DNA of 13,236 nt, from NCBI GenBank assembly GCA_015654495.1, contig JAATGW010000662.1, positions 1-13,236 of the forward strand, read 5' to 3'. Source of the stretch: Chitinophagales bacterium (GTDB lineage Bacteria; Bacteroidota; Bacteroidia; Chitinophagales; Chitinophagaceae). Below are positions 1 to 8,100 of this stretch, piece after piece (within the stretch, counting starts at the first letter, position 1; each line of letters begins with the position of its first letter). The notes beneath the pieces were generated by a model that did not search any database, was not told the DNA's origin, and saw nothing but the letters and a program-made list of their open reading frames with translations. Position numbers and translations under genes: made by a program.

Positions 1-76
1 CGAAGAGGAGGATTCCCACCGAGGCGAGAAATAAAAGGATCGAGAACAAGATTTGTTGATTAACTCTTTTACTCAT
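1..76 (-). CDS. 5' end of a leftward membrane-protein reading frame, cut by window edge
   Basis: On the minus strand an ATG at 76-74 opens a frame with no stop to the window edge. It gives 25 residues: MSKRVNQQ followed by a strongly hydrophobic run (ILFSILLFLASVGILLF). This looks like a short positive cytoplasmic tail followed by a first transmembrane helix, so an integral membrane protein is likely. The family cannot be named from 25 residues. No ribosome binding site is visible upstream. Sequence only a few bases upstream of this start already reads as SDR coding sequence on the other strand, so this gene would have no promoter region of its own here. That raises the possibility of a rearrangement or an assembly join. 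A chance open frame is also possible. Confidence 0.4.
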   Translation of the reverse strand, partial: MSKRVNQQILFSILLFLASVGILLF

Positions 77-80
77 CTAA

Positions 81-512
81 TATTCGAAATATGCCGGCAG
101 GCATATGATCAGGCGCAAACGCGGTAAGATCATTAATATCTGTTCTTTAATGAGTGAGTTAGGCCGTGATACTGTAGCAGCCTATGCTGCAGCGAAAGGT
201 GGATTAAAGATGCTTACCCGTAATCTTGCAACGGAATGGGCGCCGCATAATATACAGGTGAATGGGATAGGTCCCGGATATATTGCCACACCAATCAATA
301 CTGAATACCGCGTTGCCGGAAATCCGCTGAACGATTATATTGTTAGCCGCACACCCGCAGGCAGGTGGGGGACGCCTGAAGATCTGAATGGCGCAGCAGT
401 GTTTCTTGCATCAGGAGCATCGGATTTTGTTAATGGCCAGATCATCTATGTCGATGGTGGCTTACTCACCAGTTTCGGAAAACCTTTTGTTCAGCAAAAA
501 CCACAATCATAA
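81..512 (+). pseudogene. C-terminal half of a gluconate 5-dehydrogenase-like SDR oxidoreductase
   Basis: This is the catalytic half of a classical short-chain dehydrogenase/reductase. From the ATG at 105 it encodes 135 residues, against about 250-260 for the family. Visible features are GKIINICS (catalytic Ser14), YAAAK (Tyr27/Lys31), NGIGPGY, RTPAGRWG and the C-terminal FVNGQIIYVDGG. The set most resembles the IdnO/gluconate 5-dehydrogenase group, which interconverts ketogluconates and gluconate; KduD-like enzymes are an alternative. The Rossmann N-terminus (TGxxxGIG, NNAG) is absent. SDR-like residues extend upstream of the ATG (SKYAGRH, about 84-104) until an in-frame stop at 78-80. No frame of bases 1-80 continues the homology, so the 5' half is missing rather than frameshifted. 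The fragment could not bind NAD(P) as a normal SDR. It ends 10 bases before the next gene, so the intact version was probably the first gene of that operon. Confidence 0.75.
89..106. repeat. Short perfect inverted repeat at the SDR break
   Basis: ATATGCC (89-95) and GGCATAT (100-106) are perfect inverted copies separated by GGCA; the centre also contains the palindrome TGCCGGCA (92-99). It lies within SDR-derived coding sequence, a few bases from the point where SDR similarity stops, and covers the first ATG of the remnant (105-107). It may simply be coding sequence that happens to be palindromic. Confidence 0.5.
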
Positions 513-522
513 TATTTCACTT

Positions 523-1347
523 ATGAAAATGAGTTGTCTTTCTGTTTCTCTTTTCCCCGCTATCATGAATGGCGAACTGACGATTAAGGAATATGCAGCA
601 TTTTGTAAAAGTATCGGCCTCGATGCCTTTGATATAGGTCTGATCTTATTAAAGAATCATACACCCAAATATATCGATCAGGTAAAAAAAGATATTGCTG
701 ATATTGGTATACCACTCGTAATGGTGACTACCTATCCCGATTTCACTCATCCTGATGAATTACAGCGAGACCGCGAATTTGATTTCCTGGTACATGATAT
801 CGCACTCGCGTCAGCAATAGGCGCAAAATTCCTGCGGGTCACTGCCGGCCAGGCACACCCGCAAACTAATGAAGAGGATGGAATAAAATGGGCAGTGAGC
901 TATCTTCGCAAAGCCGCGCCTCTGGCTGAAAAGTACAATATCGTACTCGTTTATGAAGATCATTCAAAACCCGGCGCATGGGAATATATGGACTTCAGTA
1001 ACCCGCCTCATATCTTCCTCGAAATCGCATCACAATTAAAAGATACTTCCATCCGTATCAATTTTGATACTGCAAATATTATTGTAGCAGGAGAAAATAC
1101 AACCCTTGAAGTTCTCGATAAAGTGTACGACCAGGTAAGTACGATCCATGTGGCAGAAACCGCCACACTCGGTAAGATGGATCCCGTACCTATTGGGACC
1201 GGACTGGTTCCGTTCAGCGAAATATTTCAGTATCTCAAATCAAAAAATTTCGATGGGTGGCTTTGCCTGGAAGAATGGGGTAATAAGGGAAAAGAGGGTG
1301 TGAAAGACGCAGTTGCGTTTGTAAAAGAAACCTGGGAAAAAGCATAA
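523..1347 (+). CDS. Sugar phosphate isomerase/epimerase-type TIM-barrel protein
   Basis: This 274-residue protein belongs to the xylose isomerase-like TIM-barrel family (AP endonuclease 2 fold), cytoplasmic, likely divalent-metal dependent. The expected ligand positions are present: Glu145 in VYEDH, Asp182 in INFDTAN, His209 in IHVAE, and Glu250/251 in CLEEWG. Members isomerise or epimerise free keto-sugars, sugar phosphates or inositol derivatives, and the substrate cannot be read from the motifs. The start at 523 (MKMSCLSVSLFP) is chosen because the protein then begins at the first barrel strand. The open frame extends upstream to 388, but that part overlaps the SDR and encodes nothing family-like. 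The start is 10 bases after the SDR stop, and the MFS gene starts 10 bases after this stop. One transcript is therefore likely, and the substrate is plausibly what the transporter imports. Confidence 0.85.
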   Translation: MKMSCLSVSLFPAIMNGELTIKEYAAFCKSIGLDAFDIGLILLKNHTPKYIDQVKKDIADIGIPLVMVTTYPDFTHPDELQRDREFDFLVHDIALASAIGAKFLRVTAGQAHPQTNEEDGIKWAVSYLRKAAPLAEKYNIVLVYEDHSKPGAWEYMDFSNPPHIFLEIASQLKDTSIRINFDTANIIVAGENTTLEVLDKVYDQVSTIHVAETATLGKMDPVPIGTGLVPFSEIFQYLKSKNFDGWLCLEEWGNKGKEGVKDAVAFVKETWEKA

Positions 1348-1357
1348 GAAATAAAAA

Positions 1358-2650
1358 ATGATCTCAACAGTTGCTCCAACTACCGGTAAAGCGCAGTGGA
1401 AGATAAAAAACTTCCGCTGGTGGATCGCCATACTGCTGGCGCTGGCAACTGCAATTAATTATCTCGACAGACAGAGTTTGCCGATTGTGATCAGTGAGCT
1501 GAAGAAGTTTATTCCTGTTAATGATATGCAATACGGCAAGATCAACAGTTTATTTCTTTTTGCTTATGGCACCATGTATGCAGTTGGCGGCAGGATCATG
1601 GATATACTTGGTACGCGCAAAGGTTATGCATTGATGATTGTGTGGTGGTCGCTCGCGAACATGCTTCACGGTTTTGTAACAACTGTTGCCGGTCTTGGTT
1701 TCGCCCGGTTTTTACTCGGCCTGGGCGAAGGTGGCGGTTTCCCCGGATCAGCAAAGGCAGTATCAGAATGGTTTCCAAAAAAAGAAAGATCTTTTGCTTT
1801 CGGCATTTTCAATACAGGTTCAAGCCTGGGAGCGGTAATTGCTCCGCCGCTGATTGCCGCTGTTGTGGTTTGGAAAGACTGGCGCTGGGCCTTTTTTATT
1901 TCCGGTATTTTAGGATTGATTTGGGTGATTGCCTGGCTGCGGATATATGCAGTTCCGGCAAAGAACAGGTTCGCAACCGAAGAAGAAAAAAATTACATAG
2001 CGACGGAGCAGGAAGCTGATGGGGTATCGGTAGCTGCAAAAATTCCCTGGATCAGGTTATTCGCTTACAGGAAAGTGTGGGCGCTGCTCATCATAAAATT
2101 TCTGACAGACTCCGGCTGGTTCTTTTTTATATTCTGGTTGCCAAAATATCTGTATGATGTGCGTGGCCTGGATATCAAGGGAGTCGGGGCATATGCGTGG
2201 ATTCCTTATGCTGCTGCCGGTGCAGGAAGTTTTATCGGGGGTTGGATGAGCAGTTATATGCTGAAAAAAAATCTTTCCGTTGATCTTTCACGCAAATTGC
2301 CAATGGCTATCGCCGCCGCATTATTGCCCGCTTCTCTTTTTATAACCAGCAGTCCTTTAGGAATGGCGATCGTATTCTTTAGCATGGCCATGTTCGGTCA
2401 CCAGTTCTGGTCAACATTGGTACAAACGCTCGCAACCGATCTTTTCCCCTCCCGCATTGTTGGTTCAGTTGCAGGTTTAATGGGTGCGATCGGAACCTAT
2501 GGTGCCATGCTTTTTGCACTTTTAGTAGGTTATATTATTCAGCACTCAGGTTACGGACCGGCTTTTGTCATTGCGGGAATTCTCCATCCCATAAGTTTTA
2601 TCATATTATTTTTTATGATAAAGAAGATTGAGATGCAAAGCCTGAAATAA
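1358..2650 (+). CDS. MFS transporter, hexuronate/aldonate (ACS, ExuT-like) type
   Basis: This 430-residue inner-membrane protein has the hydrophobic pattern of a 12-helix major facilitator. Diagnostic features of the anion:cation symporter subgroup (ExuT, GudP, DgoT) are visible: NYLDRQSL in helix 1 (Asp37, Arg38), the loop 2-3 signature GGRIMDILGTRKG (residues 77-89), and LGEGGGFPGS in helix 4 with Glu124 where the proton/substrate Glu of DgoT-like proteins lies. The family typically imports glucuronate, galacturonate, hexarates or galactonate with protons. The start ATG follows the isomerase stop by 10 bases with an A-rich leader (AGAAATAAAAA) rather than a Shine-Dalgarno. Pairing with a sugar isomerase and an SDR remnant supports uptake of a sugar acid or related monosaccharide. 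The exact substrate is inference. Length is normal for the family, with no sign of truncation. Confidence 0.85.
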   Translation: MISTVAPTTGKAQWKIKNFRWWIAILLALATAINYLDRQSLPIVISELKKFIPVNDMQYGKINSLFLFAYGTMYAVGGRIMDILGTRKGYALMIVWWSLANMLHGFVTTVAGLGFARFLLGLGEGGGFPGSAKAVSEWFPKKERSFAFGIFNTGSSLGAVIAPPLIAAVVVWKDWRWAFFISGILGLIWVIAWLRIYAVPAKNRFATEEEKNYIATEQEADGVSVAAKIPWIRLFAYRKVWALLIIKFLTDSGWFFFIFWLPKYLYDVRGLDIKGVGAYAWIPYAAAGAGSFIGGWMSSYMLKKNLSVDLSRKLPMAIAAALLPASLFITSSPLGMAIVFFSMAMFGHQFWSTLVQTLATDLFPSRIVGSVAGLMGAIGTYGAMLFALLVGYIIQHSGYGPAFVIAGILHPISFIILFFMIKKIEMQSLK

Positions 2651-2715
2651 AAACGGACCTTTCCACAGGATAATTCTTTATTTTTCTATTTCTTAATGAA
2701 CTAAAAAGAATCCGC

Positions 2716-3717
2716 GTGAACAAAGCCCGTTTCATTTTCTGCATTGTACTGAGCATTATCAGTTTTCAATCAAGTCTTTTCTCCCAGGAAGAAAAAAAGA
2801 AACCAAGGATTGCATATAAGCCTGTTATTGAAGGCGAATGGTGGAATATAACCAGCCAGCCGGACCTTGGTGCTTATACCAATGAAAAGCAGCAGCCGGT
2901 GGACTTTGCTGTATGGCAGGCAGAAGACGGAACCTGGCAGTTGTGGAGCTGTATTCGTGGAACAAATGTGGGCGGGAAAGGAAGGCTGTTTTACAGGTGG
3001 CAGGGTAAAAGCTTAACCGATACTGCATGGCAACCCATGGGAATTGCAATGGAAGCCGATACTACGCTGGCGGAACAGAAAGGAGGATTGCAGGCTCCGT
3101 TTGTTTTTCAGGAGAAGGGAAAATACTATATGTTTTATGGCGACTGGAATAGTATATGCCTTGCCGTTAGTGAGGATGGTAAAGAATTTAAAAGACAGGT
3201 GAACAGAAATAACAGTGCTGCATTATTTTCAGGACCCTTATACAATACAAGGGATCCGATGGTGATTAAAATAAACGGAATATATGTCTGCTACTACAGT
3301 GCTCATAATGAAAAAGATGATAAATCCGGAAAACCGCAGGGTGCTATTTACAGCAGAAGGTCACGTGATTTGAAAACCTGGAGTGAGCCTGTTGCAGTAT
3401 CAAGGGGCGGTACGCCGCGAAACCAAACGCAGTGGTATGCAGGTGATATCGAATGTCCGTTTGTTGTTAGTGTAAATGATCAGTTTGTTTTATTCCGCAA
3501 TCAGAAATATGGTACTGACTACCTGAATACACAATACAGTTCAGAAGACCCGTTAAATTTCGGGCTTGATACAGATGAATTTATGACCGGGCAGCTGCGC
3601 GTTGCTGCTCCCGAGATCATCAGTTACAAAGGCCAGTACTATATTGTTTCGCTCAAACCCGGACTGAATGGAATGAAAATGGCGAAATTGAAATTTGTAC
3701 GTCAGCAAACCAATTGA
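2716..3717 (+). CDS. Secreted GH43-like five-bladed beta-propeller glycosidase-type protein
   Basis: This 333-residue protein has a type I signal peptide (about residues 1-23, ending LFS|Q). Repeated strand motifs typical of GH43/GH32-like five-bladed propellers follow: VDFAVWQ (Asp63), QAPFVFQEKGKYYMFYG, NTRDPMVIKINGIYVCYYS (Asp180), DIECPFVVSVNDQFVLF (Glu246) and APEIISYKGQYYIVS. Asp63, Asp180 and Glu246 are the best candidates for the base, modulator and acid of such an active site, but this is inferred from order and spacing only. It would act in the periplasm or outside the cell, trimming a furanoside or pentose-containing glycan. The start is GTG at 2716; the nearest upstream ATG (2696) meets a stop after two codons. 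The gap to the MFS gene is 65 bases, without an evident terminator, so read-through is possible. The exact GH family is uncertain, and a non-catalytic propeller is possible. Confidence 0.65.
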   Translation: MNKARFIFCIVLSIISFQSSLFSQEEKKKPRIAYKPVIEGEWWNITSQPDLGAYTNEKQQPVDFAVWQAEDGTWQLWSCIRGTNVGGKGRLFYRWQGKSLTDTAWQPMGIAMEADTTLAEQKGGLQAPFVFQEKGKYYMFYGDWNSICLAVSEDGKEFKRQVNRNNSAALFSGPLYNTRDPMVIKINGIYVCYYSAHNEKDDKSGKPQGAIYSRRSRDLKTWSEPVAVSRGGTPRNQTQWYAGDIECPFVVSVNDQFVLFRNQKYGTDYLNTQYSSEDPLNFGLDTDEFMTGQLRVAAPEIISYKGQYYIVSLKPGLNGMKMAKLKFVRQQTN

Positions 3718-4126
3718 TCTGCTTCAGGCTAAACTTTCTTGCGCGTATTGCCGTTGCCACACAACTGAACATGTTAAAATAGTTAGGTGAGTAGCTAATT
3801 TGCTTAAGAAACAGTGTGAATATTTGAACTAGTTTTATAATAATGAATGGTAGGCCATTCAGCATTATTTAAACGATTGTAATAGCCAGAACTAACATGT
3901 CACTTAACGTGATTCACATCGGGAACTTCCCGTTTCCTGCTTTACCTGATACCAGTGCCAAACTGCCAGAGCAGCTGAACTGCTTTCCTGGCGCGGTTTC
4001 CGGGGTATTCCAGCAAGAGTTTTCTGCGCTTTTTTCAATCCAGCCGTTCCTGAATATTTTTTCATACTGTATAACTGAGGCGCGTTCAGCATCACAGCTG
4101 TTTGTTCTTCAAGAAATAATTTATAA
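3718..4126. other. 409-base region without a convincing gene
   Basis: No frame here gives a recognisable protein. The first part (3718-3896) is AT-rich and holds the hairpin at 3839-3869. The second part (about 3900-4090) is more GC-rich, with small inverted repeats such as AGCAG-ctgaa-CTGCT near 3971-3985. The only forward open frame (3897-4130) gives 77 residues resembling no family I know. No clear Bacteroidota promoter (TTTG then TAnnTTTG at proper spacing) was found. The region probably carries the 3' end of the propeller transcript and the leader of the 4127 gene. Confidence 0.5.
3839..3869. terminator. Hairpin after the propeller gene; possible terminator or operator
   Basis: AATAATG (3839-3845) pairs with CATTATT (3863-3869), and AATGG (3846-3850) pairs with CCATT (3855-3859). 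The loop is TAGG, and CAG is bulged on the 3' side. That gives 12 base pairs in all. It lies about 120 bases after the propeller stop and 258 bases before the next gene. The stem is AT-rich and only a short T/A run follows, so a strong intrinsic terminator is doubtful. A regulator site or mRNA 3'-end structure is equally possible. Confidence 0.4.
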
Positions 4127-5014
4127 ATGAAATTATCTATCGCGATTGCAGATACCCATGCATTGCCGAGCGCCTTTGTTGTATACCGTGGTTTTGAAGA
4201 ATGTATTCCCAAAGCAGCAGCACTCGGTTTTGATGGTGTTGAACTTGCACTGAAGGAAGCAGGTGAAATAAACGAACGGAGATTACATGAGTTACTCGAT
4301 GAAAATGGTTTACTCGTGAGTTGTATTTCTACCGGTCAGGTGTATGCAGATACGGGCCTGATGTTTACACATCCGGATGCCTCAAAACGGGAAGAAGTAA
4401 AGAAGATCTTTCGTGGATTGATCGATTTAGCACAGGACTTTGGTAAGATGATCAATATCGGAAGAGTAAGAGGAAGCATCGGTGATCGTGATAAGGAAGA
4501 AGTGGAATGCATATTTGTTGAAGTGGCACGTGAACTATGTACATATGCATTGAAGAAGGACGTGACATTGATCCTTGAACCGGTTAACAGGTATGAAATT
4601 GATTTCATCAATAGTGTGGAAGAAGGTGTTGAGCTGATGAAGAAAATTGATATGCCGAATATGAAACTCATGCCGGATGTTTTTCATATGAATATTGAGG
4701 ATCGCACTATCGGACCGGAACTTTCAAAAAATATTGAATATATCCGGTACATACATATGGCGGATAGCAACAGGCTCGCGCCCGGAGAAGGGCACCTGGA
4801 TTTCGGTGAAGTATTTTATCATCTGCTGAAGTCGGGTTACGACGGATGGGTTTCTGCTGAAATTCTTCCCAGGCCCGACCCGGATGAGGCAGCAAGGCAG
4901 ACTGCAGATTTTCTACTGCCGCTGATAAGAAAATATAATAACGATATAAAAACTGTTGCAGGGAGAAATGGAAATGGAACACTGGCGCAACATTTCGGAT
5001 TAACCAATAAATAA
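4127..5014 (+). CDS. Second sugar isomerase/epimerase-type TIM-barrel protein
   Basis: This 295-residue cytoplasmic protein is of the xylose isomerase-like TIM-barrel fold, but of a different subgroup from the 523-1347 protein. It is closer in motif style to hydroxypyruvate isomerase, tagatose/psicose 3-epimerase or YcjR-like enzymes. Metal ligands are visible: Glu151 in LEPVNRYE, Asp184 in MPDVFHMNIED, His210 in YIHMADSNR, and Glu245 in SAEILPRP. The substrate-loop motif PGEGHLDF follows His210. The start gives MKLSIAIADTHALPS, a natural first barrel strand, preceded by an A/T-rich leader with no Shine-Dalgarno. It stands immediately upstream of susC, 161 bases away, so it may be the first gene of the SusCD operon or a separate unit. 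The substrate is unknown; epimerisation of a ketose or keto-acid released by the locus is the likely role. Confidence 0.82.
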   Translation: MKLSIAIADTHALPSAFVVYRGFEECIPKAAALGFDGVELALKEAGEINERRLHELLDENGLLVSCISTGQVYADTGLMFTHPDASKREEVKKIFRGLIDLAQDFGKMINIGRVRGSIGDRDKEEVECIFVEVARELCTYALKKDVTLILEPVNRYEIDFINSVEEGVELMKKIDMPNMKLMPDVFHMNIEDRTIGPELSKNIEYIRYIHMADSNRLAPGEGHLDFGEVFYHLLKSGYDGWVSAEILPRPDPDEAARQTADFLLPLIRKYNNDIKTVAGRNGNGTLAQHFGLTNK

Positions 5015-5175
5015 CACTAAAATAACCGGAGATGACAGAATAGCTGCTAACGCGGCACTGGAATATTTTGCCCAAAACCGAATCAGAAAATAACCAAAAT
5101 ACTTGTTCGCAGCTGAGAGAAAACTTTTTGATCACTGTGATATGAGAACCCAGTCAAATATTAAATTTTCACACG

Positions 5176-8100
5176 ATGAAAAAACTAACTTGCCGTAAGA
5201 TGAGCTGTTTTCCCCGAAACAGCTATGCGTTACCGTTATGTACTGCCGGTAGTGGCAGAGCAAAAGGTCTCCGCAAATCCCCTCAGCTGATATTGCTGGC
5301 ATTTTTTGTTTTTGCCTCATCATCTGCTTTTGCGCAGAATGCAATCATTAAAGGGATTGTAACGAATGATAAGGCCGAACCACTCAATGCAGTTACAGTA
5401 AATTTAAAAGGTACATCACTGTCGGTAGTCAGTGATGAGAAAGGACAGTATTCCATTTCAATCCCCAACGCAAAAGCAACACTTGTATTTTCTTATGCAG
5501 GTTTTGTTACAATTGAACAAGATGTAAATGGCGACTCGACACTTAATATTACACTGGCACCACAATCGGCATCATTGAATGCAGTTGTTGTTGTCGGTTA
5601 TGGTACTGCAAGGAAAAAGGACCTTACCGGAGCCGTATCTTCGGTAAAGGCAGAGCGAATGGCAAATGAAAAACCGCAGTCACTGCAGGATATCCTTCGT
5701 GGAAATGCAGCCGGTTTACAGGTTGGCATGAACACCACTGCGAAAGGAGATCCGGCTATGGAACTGCGTGGTGATAACAGTCTGAAAACATCATCTTCTC
5801 CGCTGATTGTACTTGATGGCGTTATTTATCCAGGAACATTATCAGATATCAATCCGAATGATATTGCAACTATCGACATCCTTAAAGATGCTTCGTCATC
5901 TGCCATTTTCGGAGCGCGATCTGCTAACGGAATTATCCAGGTAACAACAAAAAGAGGCGAAGGAAGTGGTAAACCAACAATCAATTTTAACGCAAGTGTT
6001 GGTATGGCAGAACCAACCCGCATGTTTAAATTGTATGGACCGGAAGGATTTATCAACTGGCGTACAGATGTTGTTACCTCAATGAACAGGTACAATGCTG
6101 CCGTAAGAGATAAATTATACATCTACCAGAATCCTGAAAATCTGCCAGCCGGTGTAACTCTGGACATGTGGCGGGATGGAAATAATGGGGATGTAACGGA
6201 TATATTTTTATCCAGGCTGGGTTTAGGCACGCTTGAACAGGGAAATTATAAGGCAGGCAAAACCGTGGATTGGGAAGATGCAGTTTATCAGAATGGTTTT
6301 CGACAGGATTATAACATTTCTCTATCCGGCAAGCAAAAGGCATTTACTTATTACTGGTCGCTTGGTTACAATAATAATGAAGGTGTGGTTGTTGGAGACC
6401 AGTTTAAAACATTGCGCAGCCGCCTGAATTTTGATGTGAAGGTTACGGATTGGCTGAACATGGGTACCAATCTGCAATTCGCAATCAGAGACGAAAGTAA
6501 TATCAATGCCGTTTGGCAGGACGCTTACAGGGCCTCGCCATATGGATCAATGTTTAAAGATGATGGCGTGGGTCTGCGCCTGAGTCCTACAGATGATCTT
6601 GTTGGTTCAAAGAATCCGATATATGATCGTGAGTTTCAGGACAGGTTACTGGACTTTACAACATTGCTTGGTACTGCTTATGCGAATGTAAAACTTCCGC
6701 TGGGCATCACCTACCAGGTAAATTTCTCGCCAAGGTTTGAATGGTACCGCAATTTCAACCACAGATCTTCCCAGCATGAAGAATGGAAAGCTTTTGGTGG
6801 TGAAGTTGTGAGGCAGAATCAGAACATATTCAGCTGGCAGCTCGACAATATTTTCAAATGGAGTAAAACGATCGCTGTTGATCACAAAATTGATGCAACA
6901 TTCCTGATCAATGCTGAGAAATACCAGAGCTGGTATAATACACTTGGCACACAGGGTTTTTCTCCAACTGATGTATTGGGTTATGGTAATGTAAGTGCCG
7001 GATCGAGCGCATCCAATGTAATCGGCGCCAATGATGAGTACAGCACAGGTGATGCATTAATGGGTCGCTTATTCTATTCATTCAAGGACAGGTATATGCT
7101 CACTGCCTCATTAAGGCGTGATGGATATTCCGCATTCGGACTTGAAAACCCACGCGCTGTTTTCCCTGCATTTGCATTGGGCTGGGTATTCACTGATGAG
7201 AAGTTTGCGAAGAACAAGATCCTCACCTATGGTAAACTGCGTGCTTCCTGGGGCGAAAACGGAAACCGTGAAATCGGCCGCTATGATGCATTGTCAGATA
7301 TGACCATCGGCAAATATGCTTATTACACATTGGGTGGAATGGCATACCAGAGCAATACGCTAACGGTAACCCGTATGTCCAATTCAGGTCTGAAATGGGA
7401 AAAGAGCCGTGCAATCAATATTGGTCTGGACTTCACAATTCTGAATGGTTTGTTTGACGGGTCACTGGAGTTCTATGATATGAATACGCTTGATTTGCTG
7501 GTTGACAGAAAGCTTCCTGATGTAGTCGGATTTTCATCAGTAACTGCCAATCTCGGGCAGGTGGAGAACAAGGGTGTGGAACTGATGCTGAATACAAAGA
7601 TCATTGATCACGACAATTTCAAATGGCGTGCTTCAGTGAATCTGTCAGTGAACAGAAATAAAATTGTACACCTCTATGGTGATATGGTTGATATTATCGA
7701 TGGCAACGGAAATAAAGTGGGGCAGAAAGAAGCTGATGACAGAACCAACAGGTGGTTTATCGGTGAGTCGATCGACAGAATCTGGGATCCGGTAGTGCTG
7801 GGTGTTTGGCAGATGAATGAAGAAGCGGAAGCCGCCAAATTTAATCAGTTCCCCGGCGACTTCAAAATTAAGGACGGCGACAATACAGGAAAAATAAATG
7901 AACTCGATTATGAATTTCAGGGTTATACCGAGCCGAGGTTACGTTGGAATCTCCGTAATGAATTTACTATCCTGAAGAACATCTTTTTCTCGTTCAACAT
8001 TTATTCTTACTGGGGTCAAAGCAGAGCTTATAATGAAGCAAAAAACAGCAATGGTTTTCCTGAGAGGAATAATTCCTACGCGACTCCATACTGGACTCCG

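Noticed and set aside
388..522. N-terminal extension of the first isomerase to an ATG at 388
   Set aside because: It lies inside the SDR coding frame and adds 45 residues with no family counterpart; the start at 523 gives a normal TIM-barrel N-terminus.
3796..3837. Possible Bacteroidota promoter (TTTG with TAGTTTTA)
   Set aside because: The spacing is about 27 bases rather than about 19-21, and the -7 element ends in A instead of G. Too weak to annotate.
3897..4130. 77-residue forward open frame overlapping the 4127 start by ATGA
   Set aside because: The stop/start overlap looks like coupling, but the protein has no signal, domain or family resemblance and the codon pattern is not convincing. 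It could be a small gene, but I cannot support it.
3904..4212. 102-residue reverse open frame in the 3718-4126 gap
   Set aside because: Its first 86 bases are the opposite strand of the well-supported isomerase gene, and the rest shows no recognisable motif or start signal.
5131..5141. ATCAC-T-GTGAT mini-palindrome upstream of susC as a CRP-like site
   Set aside because: The half-sites are in the reverse order and spacing relative to the TGTGA-N6-TCACA consensus, and five-base arms are common by chance.
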